DNA of 28,494 nt from JAVBNF01 sp031551725. Its GTDB lineage: Bacteria > Bacteroidota > Bacteroidia > Bacteroidales > P3. Location of the stretch: positions 1 to 28,494 of the forward strand of contig JAVBNF010000045.1 of NCBI GenBank assembly GCA_031551725.1, in the 5' to 3' direction. Made by a program: the position numbers and the translations under genes. Below are positions 7,905 to 16,800 of this stretch, piece after piece; position 1 is the stretch's first letter; each line of letters opens with the position of its first letter. The notes below the pieces were generated by a model. That model was not told the DNA's origin and did not search any database. It was given only the letters and a program-made list of their open reading frames with translations.

Positions 7905-8331
7905 ATTTTTGTGTTTCAATATGATAGTGAAAAGTGCCGTCTTTCTTTAATCTAACCGAAAAATACACATTAACAATTTTTTCATCAATAACAACAGTTG
8001 ATATAAAATTGAGATAGCCCAACATAGTTTTGTCTTGGTCGGATTGTTTCCTAAATCCAAACCCAATAAAATGCCCATGTTTTATAACTTTGTCAAGAAT
8101 ATTAATTATACTTGCCTTCTTCGCGTACATCAGTCCTCCATGTGCAGTTTTTTTCGCTCCAATGCCGTCAAAGTTGACTACAATTCCGGTATCAAGGTTT
8201 CTTACAGATGTACCAACATACTTTTCCCTGTACAGTTGAAATACTTTTTGTCGAACTTCTTTAGCGTTTACAAGGTTATTGAATTCTTTTGAAGTTGTTT
8301 TTGCTACGATATTTAATCTGGTCATTACCAT
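7903..8331 (-). CDS. Stand-alone small protein resembling BECR/LPD3 nuclease-like domains of phage polyvalent proteins
   Basis: The 142-aa product has no signal peptide or membrane segment. Its pattern (REKYVGTSVRNLDTGIVVNFDGIGAKKTAH, a K...ILDKVIKHG helix, then GYLNFISTVVIDEKIVNVYFSVRLKKDGTFHYHIE; quoted in parts) resembles the phage-derived barnase-EndoU-colicin-RelE-like (BECR) domains and the LPD3-type region of large polyvalent proteins: N-x-DTG, a conserved G..K, a helix, then a three-strand sheet with R and H near the end. Those domains normally end very large phage or conjugative-element proteins or toxins, so a free copy is unusual. Possible catalytic residues are H65, R128 and H136-H138, by analogy only. 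Start is ATG 8331 (ATG 8325 is possible). No neighbouring antitoxin or immunity protein gene is seen. The family assignment is by eye and tentative. Confidence 0.55.
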   Translation of the reverse strand: MVMTRLNIVAKTTSKEFNNLVNAKEVRQKVFQLYREKYVGTSVRNLDTGIVVNFDGIGAKKTAHGGLMYAKKASIINILDKVIKHGHFIGFGFRKQSDQDKTMLGYLNFISTVVIDEKIVNVYFSVRLKKDGTFHYHIETQK

Positions 8332-8393
8332 TAATATTTATTTTGTAAAAATATCTCTACATATATAAACGCGATGACCCCCCAAATTATTTC

Positions 8394-8418
8394 TTAACAA
8401 ATGTTAAAAATTTGTTAA
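8394..8418. promoter_or_regulatory. Dyad-symmetric candidate operator in a divergent intergenic region
   Basis: TTAACAAAT (8394-8402) and ATTTGTTAA (8410-8418) form a perfect 9-bp inverted repeat with a 7-bp centre. It lies 37 bp before the -7 element of the sugar-kinase gene and 63 bp before the start of the divergent minus-strand gene, a good place for a regulator acting on either. AT-rich sequence makes chance symmetry more likely than for mixed sequence. Confidence 0.5.
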
Positions 8419-8454
8419 ATTTTCGATTTAATGGAATCATTAACATTTTTTTTG

Positions 8455-8463
8455 TATCTTTGC
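8455..8463 (+). promoter_or_regulatory. Bacteroidota-type -7 element for the sugar-kinase gene
   Basis: TATCTTTGC is a full match to TAnnTTTGC. It lies 18 bp before ATG 8482 and so rules out the longer reading frame starting at 8431. No clear -33 element is seen. Confidence 0.65.
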
Positions 8464-8481
8464 ACTCTTATAGTCAAACGA

Positions 8482-9339
8482 ATGATAATTATTGCCGACA
8501 GCGGATCAACAAAAACAGACTGGACCCTGATTAACAAATCGGGGGAAGAAAAACTCGTGCAAACAGCCGGACTGAATCCCTTTTTTGTCGATCAAGCAAC
8601 GGTTACCGAAGTTTTGCAAAAAGATCTACATCCTTTTCTTGATCAAAAACAAGTTCAAAAGGTTTTTTTCTTCGGATCGGGTTGTTTTCAGCCGATGCGT
8701 GGACAAGTGATACAGAGCGCTCTCGACGATTTTTTCAGACAGGCTGATATTGACGTTTACAGTGATTTGCTTGGTGCAGCCTATGCACTTTGTGGGCACA
8801 CACCCGGAATGGTCGGCATTCTCGGTACAGGCGCCGGAACTTGCACATTTGATGGAGAAAAAATCACCGACACAATCCCTTCTTTAGGCTATTTGCTTGG
8901 TGATGAAGGCAGCGGTGCTTTTTTAGGGCGCATTTTAGTCAATGATTTTTTTACAAATGACCTTCCCGAAAATTTACAAAAAGATTTTTCGGAAACGTAT
9001 GATTTAAGTTTGCATAAAGCAATGGATGCTGTTTATAAACAAGCATTTCCAAACCGTTTCCTCGCATCTTTTGTGCCGTTTTTAAAAAAACATAAAAACA
9101 ATGATTATGTGCAAAATATTTTGCAAAAATCGTTCGATTTATTTTTCGATAAACAAATTCTAAAATATCAAGAAACCTCGTTACCATTGAGTATGACGGG
9201 CTCCGTAGCTTTTCATTTCGAAGAAGAAATCCGCAAATCAGCTCAACGAAAAAATATCGCCGTTCATGCAATTGAAGAAACGCCAATGCGTGGATTAATT
9301 GCATTTTATCAAGACGAAATCCAAAAAATGAAACAGTAA
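8482..9339 (+). CDS. BadF/BadG/BcrA/BcrD-family ATPase, N-acetylglucosamine kinase-like
   Basis: The 285-aa product begins MIIIADSGSTKTDW, the phosphate-1 loop of the actin-like ATPase fold (residues 6-14). The second phosphate loop, GTGAGT (115-120), and the adenosine motif near MTGSVAFHF are present, together with GYLLGDEGSGAFLG, typical of the N-acetylglucosamine kinase group of this family. The likely role is cytoplasmic phosphorylation of GlcNAc or a related amino sugar, for example recycled from the cell wall, but the substrate cannot be fixed from sequence. The start at 8482 is chosen because an upstream in-frame ATG (8431) lies before the promoter. The 5' leader would be very short (about 12 nt). 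The next gene follows after 25 bp. Confidence 0.85.
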   Translation: MIIIADSGSTKTDWTLINKSGEEKLVQTAGLNPFFVDQATVTEVLQKDLHPFLDQKQVQKVFFFGSGCFQPMRGQVIQSALDDFFRQADIDVYSDLLGAAYALCGHTPGMVGILGTGAGTCTFDGEKITDTIPSLGYLLGDEGSGAFLGRILVNDFFTNDLPENLQKDFSETYDLSLHKAMDAVYKQAFPNRFLASFVPFLKKHKNNDYVQNILQKSFDLFFDKQILKYQETSLPLSMTGSVAFHFEEEIRKSAQRKNIAVHAIEETPMRGLIAFYQDEIQKMKQ

Positions 9340-9364
9340 TATATAAAACTAAAATCCTTAAAAT

Positions 9365-10051
9365 ATGAAAAAAAATCTTTTAATCATCACATTAACAACA
9401 TTGTTTAGCTTAAACATTATGGCACAAGAACCAAAAACAAAAGCAGATTCGGTTAGCTACGCTATCGGATTTAACATCGGAAGCAACTTGGCAGGCGAAT
9501 CGTTTGCTTTTTCTATCGACGCAATCACTGCAGGTATGAAAGCGGCTTTCGAAAAAAGCACTCCGGCAATGACTCCGGAAGAAATGAACGCAGTTTTGCA
9601 AGCATGGCAAGAAGAAATGCAAAACGCTCAAATGGCTACTGCTGAACAAGCATCTGCTGAAAACAAAACAAAAGGCACTGAGTTCCTTGCTAAAAACAAA
9701 ACCAAAAAAGGAGTTCAAACAACCGCTAGCGGCTTGCAATACGAAGTAGTTAAAGAAGGCAAAGGCGCACATCCGAAAGCAACAGACCAAGTAAAAGTGC
9801 ACTACAAAGGTACTTTAATCGACGGTACAACTTTCGATTCGTCTTACGATCGCGGTGAGCCTATCACTTTCGGTTTGAACCAAGTAATTGCAGGCTGGAC
9901 AGAAGGTTTGCAATTGATGACTCCAGGTGCTAAATATATGCTTTACATCCCGTCTGATTTAGGATACGGCGACCGTCCGGTTTCTATTATTCCTGCAGGT
10001 TCTACCTTGATTTTCGAAGTAGAATTATTGGAAATTAACCCTAAAGAATAG
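9365..10051 (+). CDS. Exported FKBP-type peptidyl-prolyl cis-trans isomerase (Mip/FkpA-like)
   Basis: The 228-aa product has a signal peptide (MKKNLLIITLTTLFSLNIMA, cleaved near residue 20), an FKBP_N dimerisation region (about 25-105: DSVSYAIGFNIGSNL, then a long charged helix rich in Gln and Ala), and a C-terminal FKBP domain (about 125-222) with VKVHYKGTLIDGTTFDSS, the FGLNQVIAGWTEGLQLM core and IPSDLGYG. It catalyses proline isomerisation on exported proteins in the periplasm, where Mip/FkpA relatives also act as chaperones. The gene lies 25 bp after the sugar kinase, probably in the same transcript, and is followed by a strong terminator. Confidence 0.93.
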   Translation: MKKNLLIITLTTLFSLNIMAQEPKTKADSVSYAIGFNIGSNLAGESFAFSIDAITAGMKAAFEKSTPAMTPEEMNAVLQAWQEEMQNAQMATAEQASAENKTKGTEFLAKNKTKKGVQTTASGLQYEVVKEGKGAHPKATDQVKVHYKGTLIDGTTFDSSYDRGEPITFGLNQVIAGWTEGLQLMTPGAKYMLYIPSDLGYGDRPVSIIPAGSTLIFEVELLEINPKE

Positions 10052-10112
10052 TTCGTTTTTACGAAACAATTTTTTATAAAAAGGCTCGAAATTTTCTTTC
10101 GAGCCTTTTTTA
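10052..10112 (+). terminator. Rho-independent terminator after the FKBP gene
   Basis: The main hairpin is AAGGCTCGAAA (10081-10091), a 5-nt loop, and TTTCGAGCCTT (10097-10107), running into Ts. A weaker hairpin just before it (TTCGT 10052-10056 with ACGAA 10061-10065, then AATTTTTT) may act as a first stop. Confidence 0.9.
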
Positions 10113-10143
10113 TTGCTTTTTCCGACATTTATTCGTATTTTTG
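10113..10143 (+). promoter_or_regulatory. Bacteroidota-type promoter for ruvA
   Basis: TTG (10113-10115), 20 bp, then TATTTTTG (10136-10143); the ruvA ATG follows at 10170. It starts right at the end of the preceding terminator. Confidence 0.65.
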
Positions 10144-10169
10144 TAAGTTAGTTTCAATTTAAAAAAGAT

Positions 10170-10751
10170 ATGTACGCTTACATCGAAGGCATGATTGCCG
10201 AAAAAAATCCGACTTTTGTAGTTATTGACTGCAGCGGCGTGGGCTATTTGATTAATATTTCTTTGCACACGTTTTCACAAATCAAAGAGAAAACGCATGC
10301 AAAACTTCTTACACACCACTTGGTGCGTGAGGATGCCCAACAATTGTTCGGTTTTTTCGACGCTTTCGAGCGCAAATTATTTTTGCACCTCATCAGCGTT
10401 TCGGGTGTGGGCGCAAATACCGCACGCATGATTCTTTCGGCCATGACTCCCGAAGAAACCGCACAATCCATTTTGTCGGAAGACGTCAAAAAACTACAAT
10501 CCGTGAAAGGAATCGGCGGAAAAACCGCGCAACGCATCATTGTAGACCTAAAAGACCGTTTGGCAAAAGAAGATTTGACCGCTGTTGAACATTTTGCTCC
10601 GGTAAATTCCACTAAAGATGAAGCGCTCGCTGCCTTGGTAATGCTCGGTTTCAACCGCATCGCTGCAGACAAAGCACTGCAAACGATTAGCAAAATGGGA
10701 ACGGCAACAAGTACAGAAGAGATGATTAAACAAGCCTTAAAAATGTTATAA
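10170..10751 (+). CDS. ruvA: Holliday junction branch migration complex subunit RuvA
   Basis: The 193-aa product has the standard three-domain RuvA layout: an N-terminal OB-fold (residues 1-62, MYAYIEGMIAEKNPTFVVID and GVGYLINIS), tandem helix-hairpin-helix motifs (about 63-140, with SVSGVGANTARMILSAM and VKGIGGKTAQRIIVDLKDRL), and a C-terminal RuvB-binding domain (about 148-193, EALAALVMLGFNRIAADKAL). RuvA tetramers bind four-way junctions in the cytoplasm and load the RuvB motor. No ruvB or ruvC is in the window. sprA begins 59 bp downstream with no terminator between, so some sprA transcription may come from the ruvA promoter. Confidence 0.97.
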   Translation: MYAYIEGMIAEKNPTFVVIDCSGVGYLINISLHTFSQIKEKTHAKLLTHHLVREDAQQLFGFFDAFERKLFLHLISVSGVGANTARMILSAMTPEETAQSILSEDVKKLQSVKGIGGKTAQRIIVDLKDRLAKEDLTAVEHFAPVNSTKDEALAALVMLGFNRIAADKALQTISKMGTATSTEEMIKQALKML

Positions 10752-10810
10752 ACTCGAATTGGTACGGTTTTTGTTATTTCTTTTATTTAACCATATATCT
10801 TCATTCATCG

Positions 10811-13800
10811 TTGCTTAAACTGTTCAAATATTTCTTTGCGACTTCGCTTTTAACCGCCGTTTGTGCATGGGGTTTCTACATGCCAATGTATGCAGGTACG
10901 GAGCAGGCTCATTTGCAACGCGAATATGATAAAACGGAATTGCTTTTAGATACGCTTGAGCGAAATTATCCTACCCCTACCGACGGCGGGCCCAATGAGG
11001 TAAAAGAAAACAATAAAAGTTTTACGGGAAAAGACCCTTCGAATGTAACGGTTACAACGACCTACGATCCGGCTACCAATGAATATGTTGTTGATAAAAA
11101 AGCCGGCGATTTGGAATTGAAATCAACTCGCATGTCGTTTGAAGAATACGCGGCATACGATTTGGACAGAAGCATCAAAAACTATTGGAAAACCCGTAAC
11201 AATGCGGTTTCCCGAAGTTCGAGCTCTTCGTTGAGCGACCTCATTCCCGCTCTAAAAATTACACCGGATTTCGATGATTTAATTTTCGGGAAAGATGATT
11301 TTTCCGTTAAATTCAACGGTTCTATCGAAATTATTTTAGGATTTATCCGCAACCGCCGCGATGATCCGGCGCTGGATATCGAACACCGGAAAACTTTCAA
11401 TTTTAATTTCGATCAAAAATTGCAAGTCAATGTTTCCGCTTCAATTGGCGACAAACTGTCGTTTAATTTGGCGCACAATACCGACGCTCTTTTCGATTTC
11501 GAAAATAAACTAAAACTGCAATACGCCGGAAAAGAAGACGACATCATCAAGGAATTACAACTTGGAGATGTGAGCTTCCCGTTGAATACGAGTTTAATTG
11601 AAGGTGCACAAAATCTTTTCGGTGCAAAAGTTAAAATGCAATTCGGGAAAACCTATGTAACCACTGTCTTTTCAGAACAGCGCGGAGAAACCAAGCATAT
11701 CACCGTAGAAGGCGGCGCTCAGCAAAATCAAATCAACTTCAAAGCAGACGAATACGAAGAAAACAAACACTTCTTTCTGGCTCAATATTTCCGCGAAAAT
11801 TACAACAAATCGCTTTCGATGCTGCCAATCATCAACTCAAACATCAACATCACAAAAATTGAAGTTTGGGTGACTACAATTGGTTCTCCGGTTACAACAA
11901 ACCGTAATATCATCGGTTTTACCGATATGGGCGAATCCAATCCTCTGGCTTCCAACATTGCAGGTATTCCGGGCGCCCGGCCAAACAACAGCGCCAACAA
12001 TTTGTTTTCGGTGGTTGATATGAGCCAAATCCGCGATATCAATACCGCTGCGCAATACTTAATTTCAAATTTCGGATACTCAAATGGTCGCGAATTTGAA
12101 AAAGTGGAAAGTGCCCGAAAACTCACAGAAACTGAATATACACTCAACAAAGCATTAGGTTTTATCTCTTTGAATTCGGCTTTAACATCCGACCAAGTAT
12201 TGGCTGTTTCTTATCAGTATCAAGTTATTGGCGACCCGACGGTTTATCAAGTCGGTGAATTCTCCGATGCCGGTATTGCCGAGCCGCAATCGTTGGCTGT
12301 GAAATTGCTCCGCAGTTCTACACTCAACACCAAAAGCCCACTGTGGCGATTGATGATGAAAAACGTTTATTCGCTCAATGCTTATCAAGTAAGTTCCGAT
12401 GGATTCCGCTTCAACGTGTTGTATGCCGGCGACGGATTAAATATTCCAACAGGCTTTTTCAAGGAAGGCCCGAAAAAAGGAATTCCGCTTGTGGAATTAT
12501 TCGGCATGGACCAAATCGACTTTCAACAAAACAAAAATCCGGATGGTGTCTTCGACTTTATTGATAATGCGGCAACAACAGGAGGTTTGATCGAATCGAA
12601 AAACGGCCGTGTTTATTTGCCTTACACCGAGCCTTTCGGTAGAGATTTATATGCCATTTTCGGCGATAGTATCTCCGCACAGCCTTATGTTTTCAAAGAG
12701 TTGTACGATTTAACAAAAACGGAAGCACGGCAATATCCCGATAAAAACAAATACTCATTTAGCGGCGTTTACAAATCATCATTTAGTAGCGACATCTTTT
12801 TGGGCGCAACAAATATGCCAAAAGGCTCCGTAAAAGTGACTGCCGGAACTACACAGTTGGTTGAAGACATTGATTACACCGTCGACTATATGTCCGGACG
12901 TGTAACCATCATCAATCAAGGGATTTTGAGTTCGGGAGTTCCAATTAATATTTCTACGGAAAACAATACGATGTTCAACATCATGACCAAGCGTTTAATG
13001 GGTTTGCGCGTTGATCATCAAGTAAATAAAAACTTCGGCTTCGGTGCAACTATTATGAATTTGCATCAAAGCCCACTCACGGAAAAGGTGAATTTGGGCG
13101 AAGAACCTATTTCAAACACCATTTGGGGATTCGATTTTAATTACGATGACGAATCACGCTGGCTTACCAAAATGGTGGATAAAATTCTTCCGTTTTCTAC
13201 AACAACCACGCCTTCTCGTTTGAGTGTTTACGGTGAGTTTGCACATTTCATTCCCGGCCATTCCAAAGCAATTGGTAAAGAAGGGACGTCTTACATCGAC
13301 GATTTCGAAGGCAGTAAATCGACGTTCAACCTCCGCGAACCATATTCGTGGTCATTAGCCAGCATTCCGCAATGGCAAAACGATATTTTTCCGGAAGGAA
13401 ATTCAAAACTCGACAAACCCCACGAAGGACGCGAAACGAACTACAACCGCGCACGTACGAGTTGGTACACTATCGACCAACTTTTCTACAACCGCACAGG
13501 AGATCGTCCGTCAAATATTTCACAAAGTGATATTTCTGAGCCTTATGTACGAGATGTGAATGTTACCGAGGTGTTTCCAAATAAAGAATTGCCAAACGGA
13601 ACTTCCAGCAGTCAGCCGATTTTAAACTTAGCCTTTTATCCGAACGAACGCGGACCTTACAACTATGATGTGAATGGAATTCCGGGACTTTCTTCGGGTA
13701 TTGATCAAAGTGGAAACTTAAAAGATCCATCCACTCGTTGGGGCGGTATTATGCGCCGTATTGACAATACTGACTTCGAGGCCAACAACGTTGAATATAT

Positions 13801-16800
13801 TGAGTTTTGGATAATGGACCCGTTTATCGGAAAGGACGGACAAAACGGCAACTCGAAAAATTCAGGAAAACTGTATTTCAATCTTGGTGATATTTCTGAA
13901 GATTTGCTTCGCGACAGCCGAAAGAGTTTTGAAAACGGACTGCCAATCAATGCAACTGTTACAGATGTAGATACGACGGCTTGGGGACGTGTACCTTCGC
14001 GCCAATCCATTGTTCGCGCCTTCGACAGCGATCCGAATGCTCGCGAGTTTCAAGACTTAGGTTTGGATGGATTAAATGATGATGATGAAGTTTCTTTTTT
14101 CAGAGAGCCTTATCTAAATCAAATTTTAAATACTTTTGGTCCGGCTTCCGATGCTTTTCTTAATGCTATTGACGACCCTTCAGCAGACGATTACAAGTAT
14201 TTTCGGGGGTATGGACACGATAATGTTCCGGCCACGGACTCTAACAAAATTCTCAGCCGATACAAAAAATTCACCAATCCGCAAGGAAACTCGCCTTCTT
14301 CGGCAAACAATCCGGAAAGTTTTCCTACTCAACAAACCAACTATCCGAATACCGAAGACATCAATGGCGATAATACATTGAACGAATCAGAAAATTATTT
14401 TCAATACGAAATTACTTTGGATCCTGATCAGATGAATGTCGGCGAAAACTATATTACGGATATTCAACATGCCTACAACGTAAAATTAGCCAACGGGCAA
14501 TATACCGATTGCAAATGGTATCAGTTCAAAGTGCCGATTAAAAGTCCGTCAAAGGTCGTCGGACAAATCCAAAATTTCCAATCTATCCGTTTTATTCGGA
14601 TGTTTTTGAAAGATTTTAAAGAAGATGTTGTTTTGCGTTTTGCAACTTTGGAGTTAGTAAAAAACGATTGGCGCAACTATACCGGCAATCTTTTAGGATC
14701 AAGTGCCTATATTAACAGTAGTCCGGCCGACCCAACGCAAGTAACGATCTCTGTCGTAAATATCGAAGAAAACGGCCGCCGCCAGCCGATTCCATACGTG
14801 CTCCCTCCCGGCATCGACCGGATGGTGGACTACCGCGACCAAAATCAACGAAAAGAAAATGAACAATCATTGAGTGTAAAAATCACCGATTTGGCCGATG
14901 GTGATGCGCGCGCTATTTACAAAACAACGTCCATGGACATTCGCCAGTTCAAACATTTGCAAATGATGGTGCATGCCGAAACCGTTGAAAATGACGGATC
15001 ACAAAAAGATGGCGATTTGTATTTATTTGTTCGCTTGGGCGCCGACTTTAGCGAAAACTTTTACGAATATGCGTATCCTTTGAAATACACACCGTGGAAC
15101 ACTTCCGACCCCACCATTGTATGGCCTTTGGAGAATGATATGGATATTGATTTGGATGCTTTAGTTGGTTATAAAGAACAACGAAATGCCGATGTGCGTT
15201 CAAGAAATCACCCAGACAACAGCGTACCTTACGTTGTACCGCTCGGCAATGGACGAATAGCAACAGTGGTCGGATCTCCAACCATCAGCGATGTAAAAAC
15301 AATCATGATTGGTGTGCGAAATCCGAAAAAAATAAACCTTGTCGATGGCGATGATGCACGTCCGAAATCAACAGAAATCTGGATTAACGAATTACGTTTA
15401 ACCGAATTTAATAAAGAAAGCGGTGTGGCCGGACTTATCCGCACGAGTGCAACTCTTGGAGACCTGGGGAATATCAATGTTTCAGGTGCTTACACCTCCG
15501 CGTATTTTGGACAGTTGGAACAGAAAATTTCCGAACTTTCCACCGATAATGTAGTTGCTTATGATGTTTCCACAAACCTCGAATTGGGGAAATTTCTGCC
15601 CAAAGAAAGCGGCGTTAAAGTGCCTATGCATTATGATATTTCGCAAGTCATCAGCAATCCGGAATACAATCCGCTCGACCCCGATATTAAAACCAAAGAC
15701 GATTTAAAATCATATACCAACGCAGAGAGCAAAGAAGAAGTAAAAGATATTATCCAGGATGTAACAACGCGCCAGAACGTCAACTTTATGAATGTTCGTA
15801 AAGAGCGCACCGGCGAAGCGAAACCACAGTTTTACGATATTGAAAACTTTAATGTTTCATATTCGTATTCAAGTGTAAAAATGCATAACTACAATGTCGT
15901 TTATGACAATAAAATCAACCACAAAGGAGGATTGGGTTACAATTATTCTTTAGCGCCGAAAAACGTGCAGCCGTTTGCAAATACCGCTATTTCCAAGAAC
16001 AAACTTTGGGCGCTGATTTCCGATTTTAACTTCTATTATCTGCCCAAAAGTTTTTCGTTTACCACCGATATCAACCGCGAGTTTAACGAAAACCAATTGC
16101 GCAACAACAGCTACGGCGATATCATCATCAAACCCACATATTACAAGCGTTTCGACTGGAACCGGAATTATGCTTTGAAATTTGATTTAGCGAAATCGTT
16201 AACACTCGATTATTCTGCACGCGCCTCTTCTGAAATCCAGGAACCGCGTGGAAAAATCAATACCCGCGAGAAAAAGGATTCCGTGTGGCAAAGTGTTTTT
16301 AGCCTTGGAAATATCCGTCATTACAACCAAACTTTTTCATTAGCATACGTAATTCCGATTGATAAACTACCCTATCTCGATTGGGTGCGTGCTAATACCA
16401 GTTATAGCGGTGCCTATCGTTGGGAAGGCATTGCACCTTCACTTGCAAGTTTAGGAAATACAATTGAAAATTCAAACGCTGTAACTTTGAAAGGCGATTT
16501 GGATTTCGTGAAACTATATAATAAATCGCCCTATTTACGACGAATTAACCAAGGCCGACGAACAACATCGGCACGAAATCAGCAACAACAAGCTGACAAA
16601 AATTTCGGGGATGAAGTAGCTCGTATCGGTTTGCGCTTACTGATGGGCTTCCGTAATGCCGGAGCATCGTACGGAATCAATAAGGGCATGCTTTTGCCGG
16701 GATTTTTACCCAAGCCACAGATACTTGGAAATAATTTTAATGATGATGCACCGGGATTGGCTTTTGCGTTCGGTTTTCAGGACGACATCCGCGAAAAAGC

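Noticed and set aside
7864..7950. 28-codon frame with AAGGAG before its ATG
   Set aside because: It passes through the terminator hairpin and its T-run, then reads antisense to the neighbouring gene; composition is repetitive Phe/Leu from the T-run.
8431..8481. Upstream ATG for the sugar kinase
   Set aside because: The added residues lie across the promoter's -7 element; ATG 8482 directly precedes the conserved ATPase loop.
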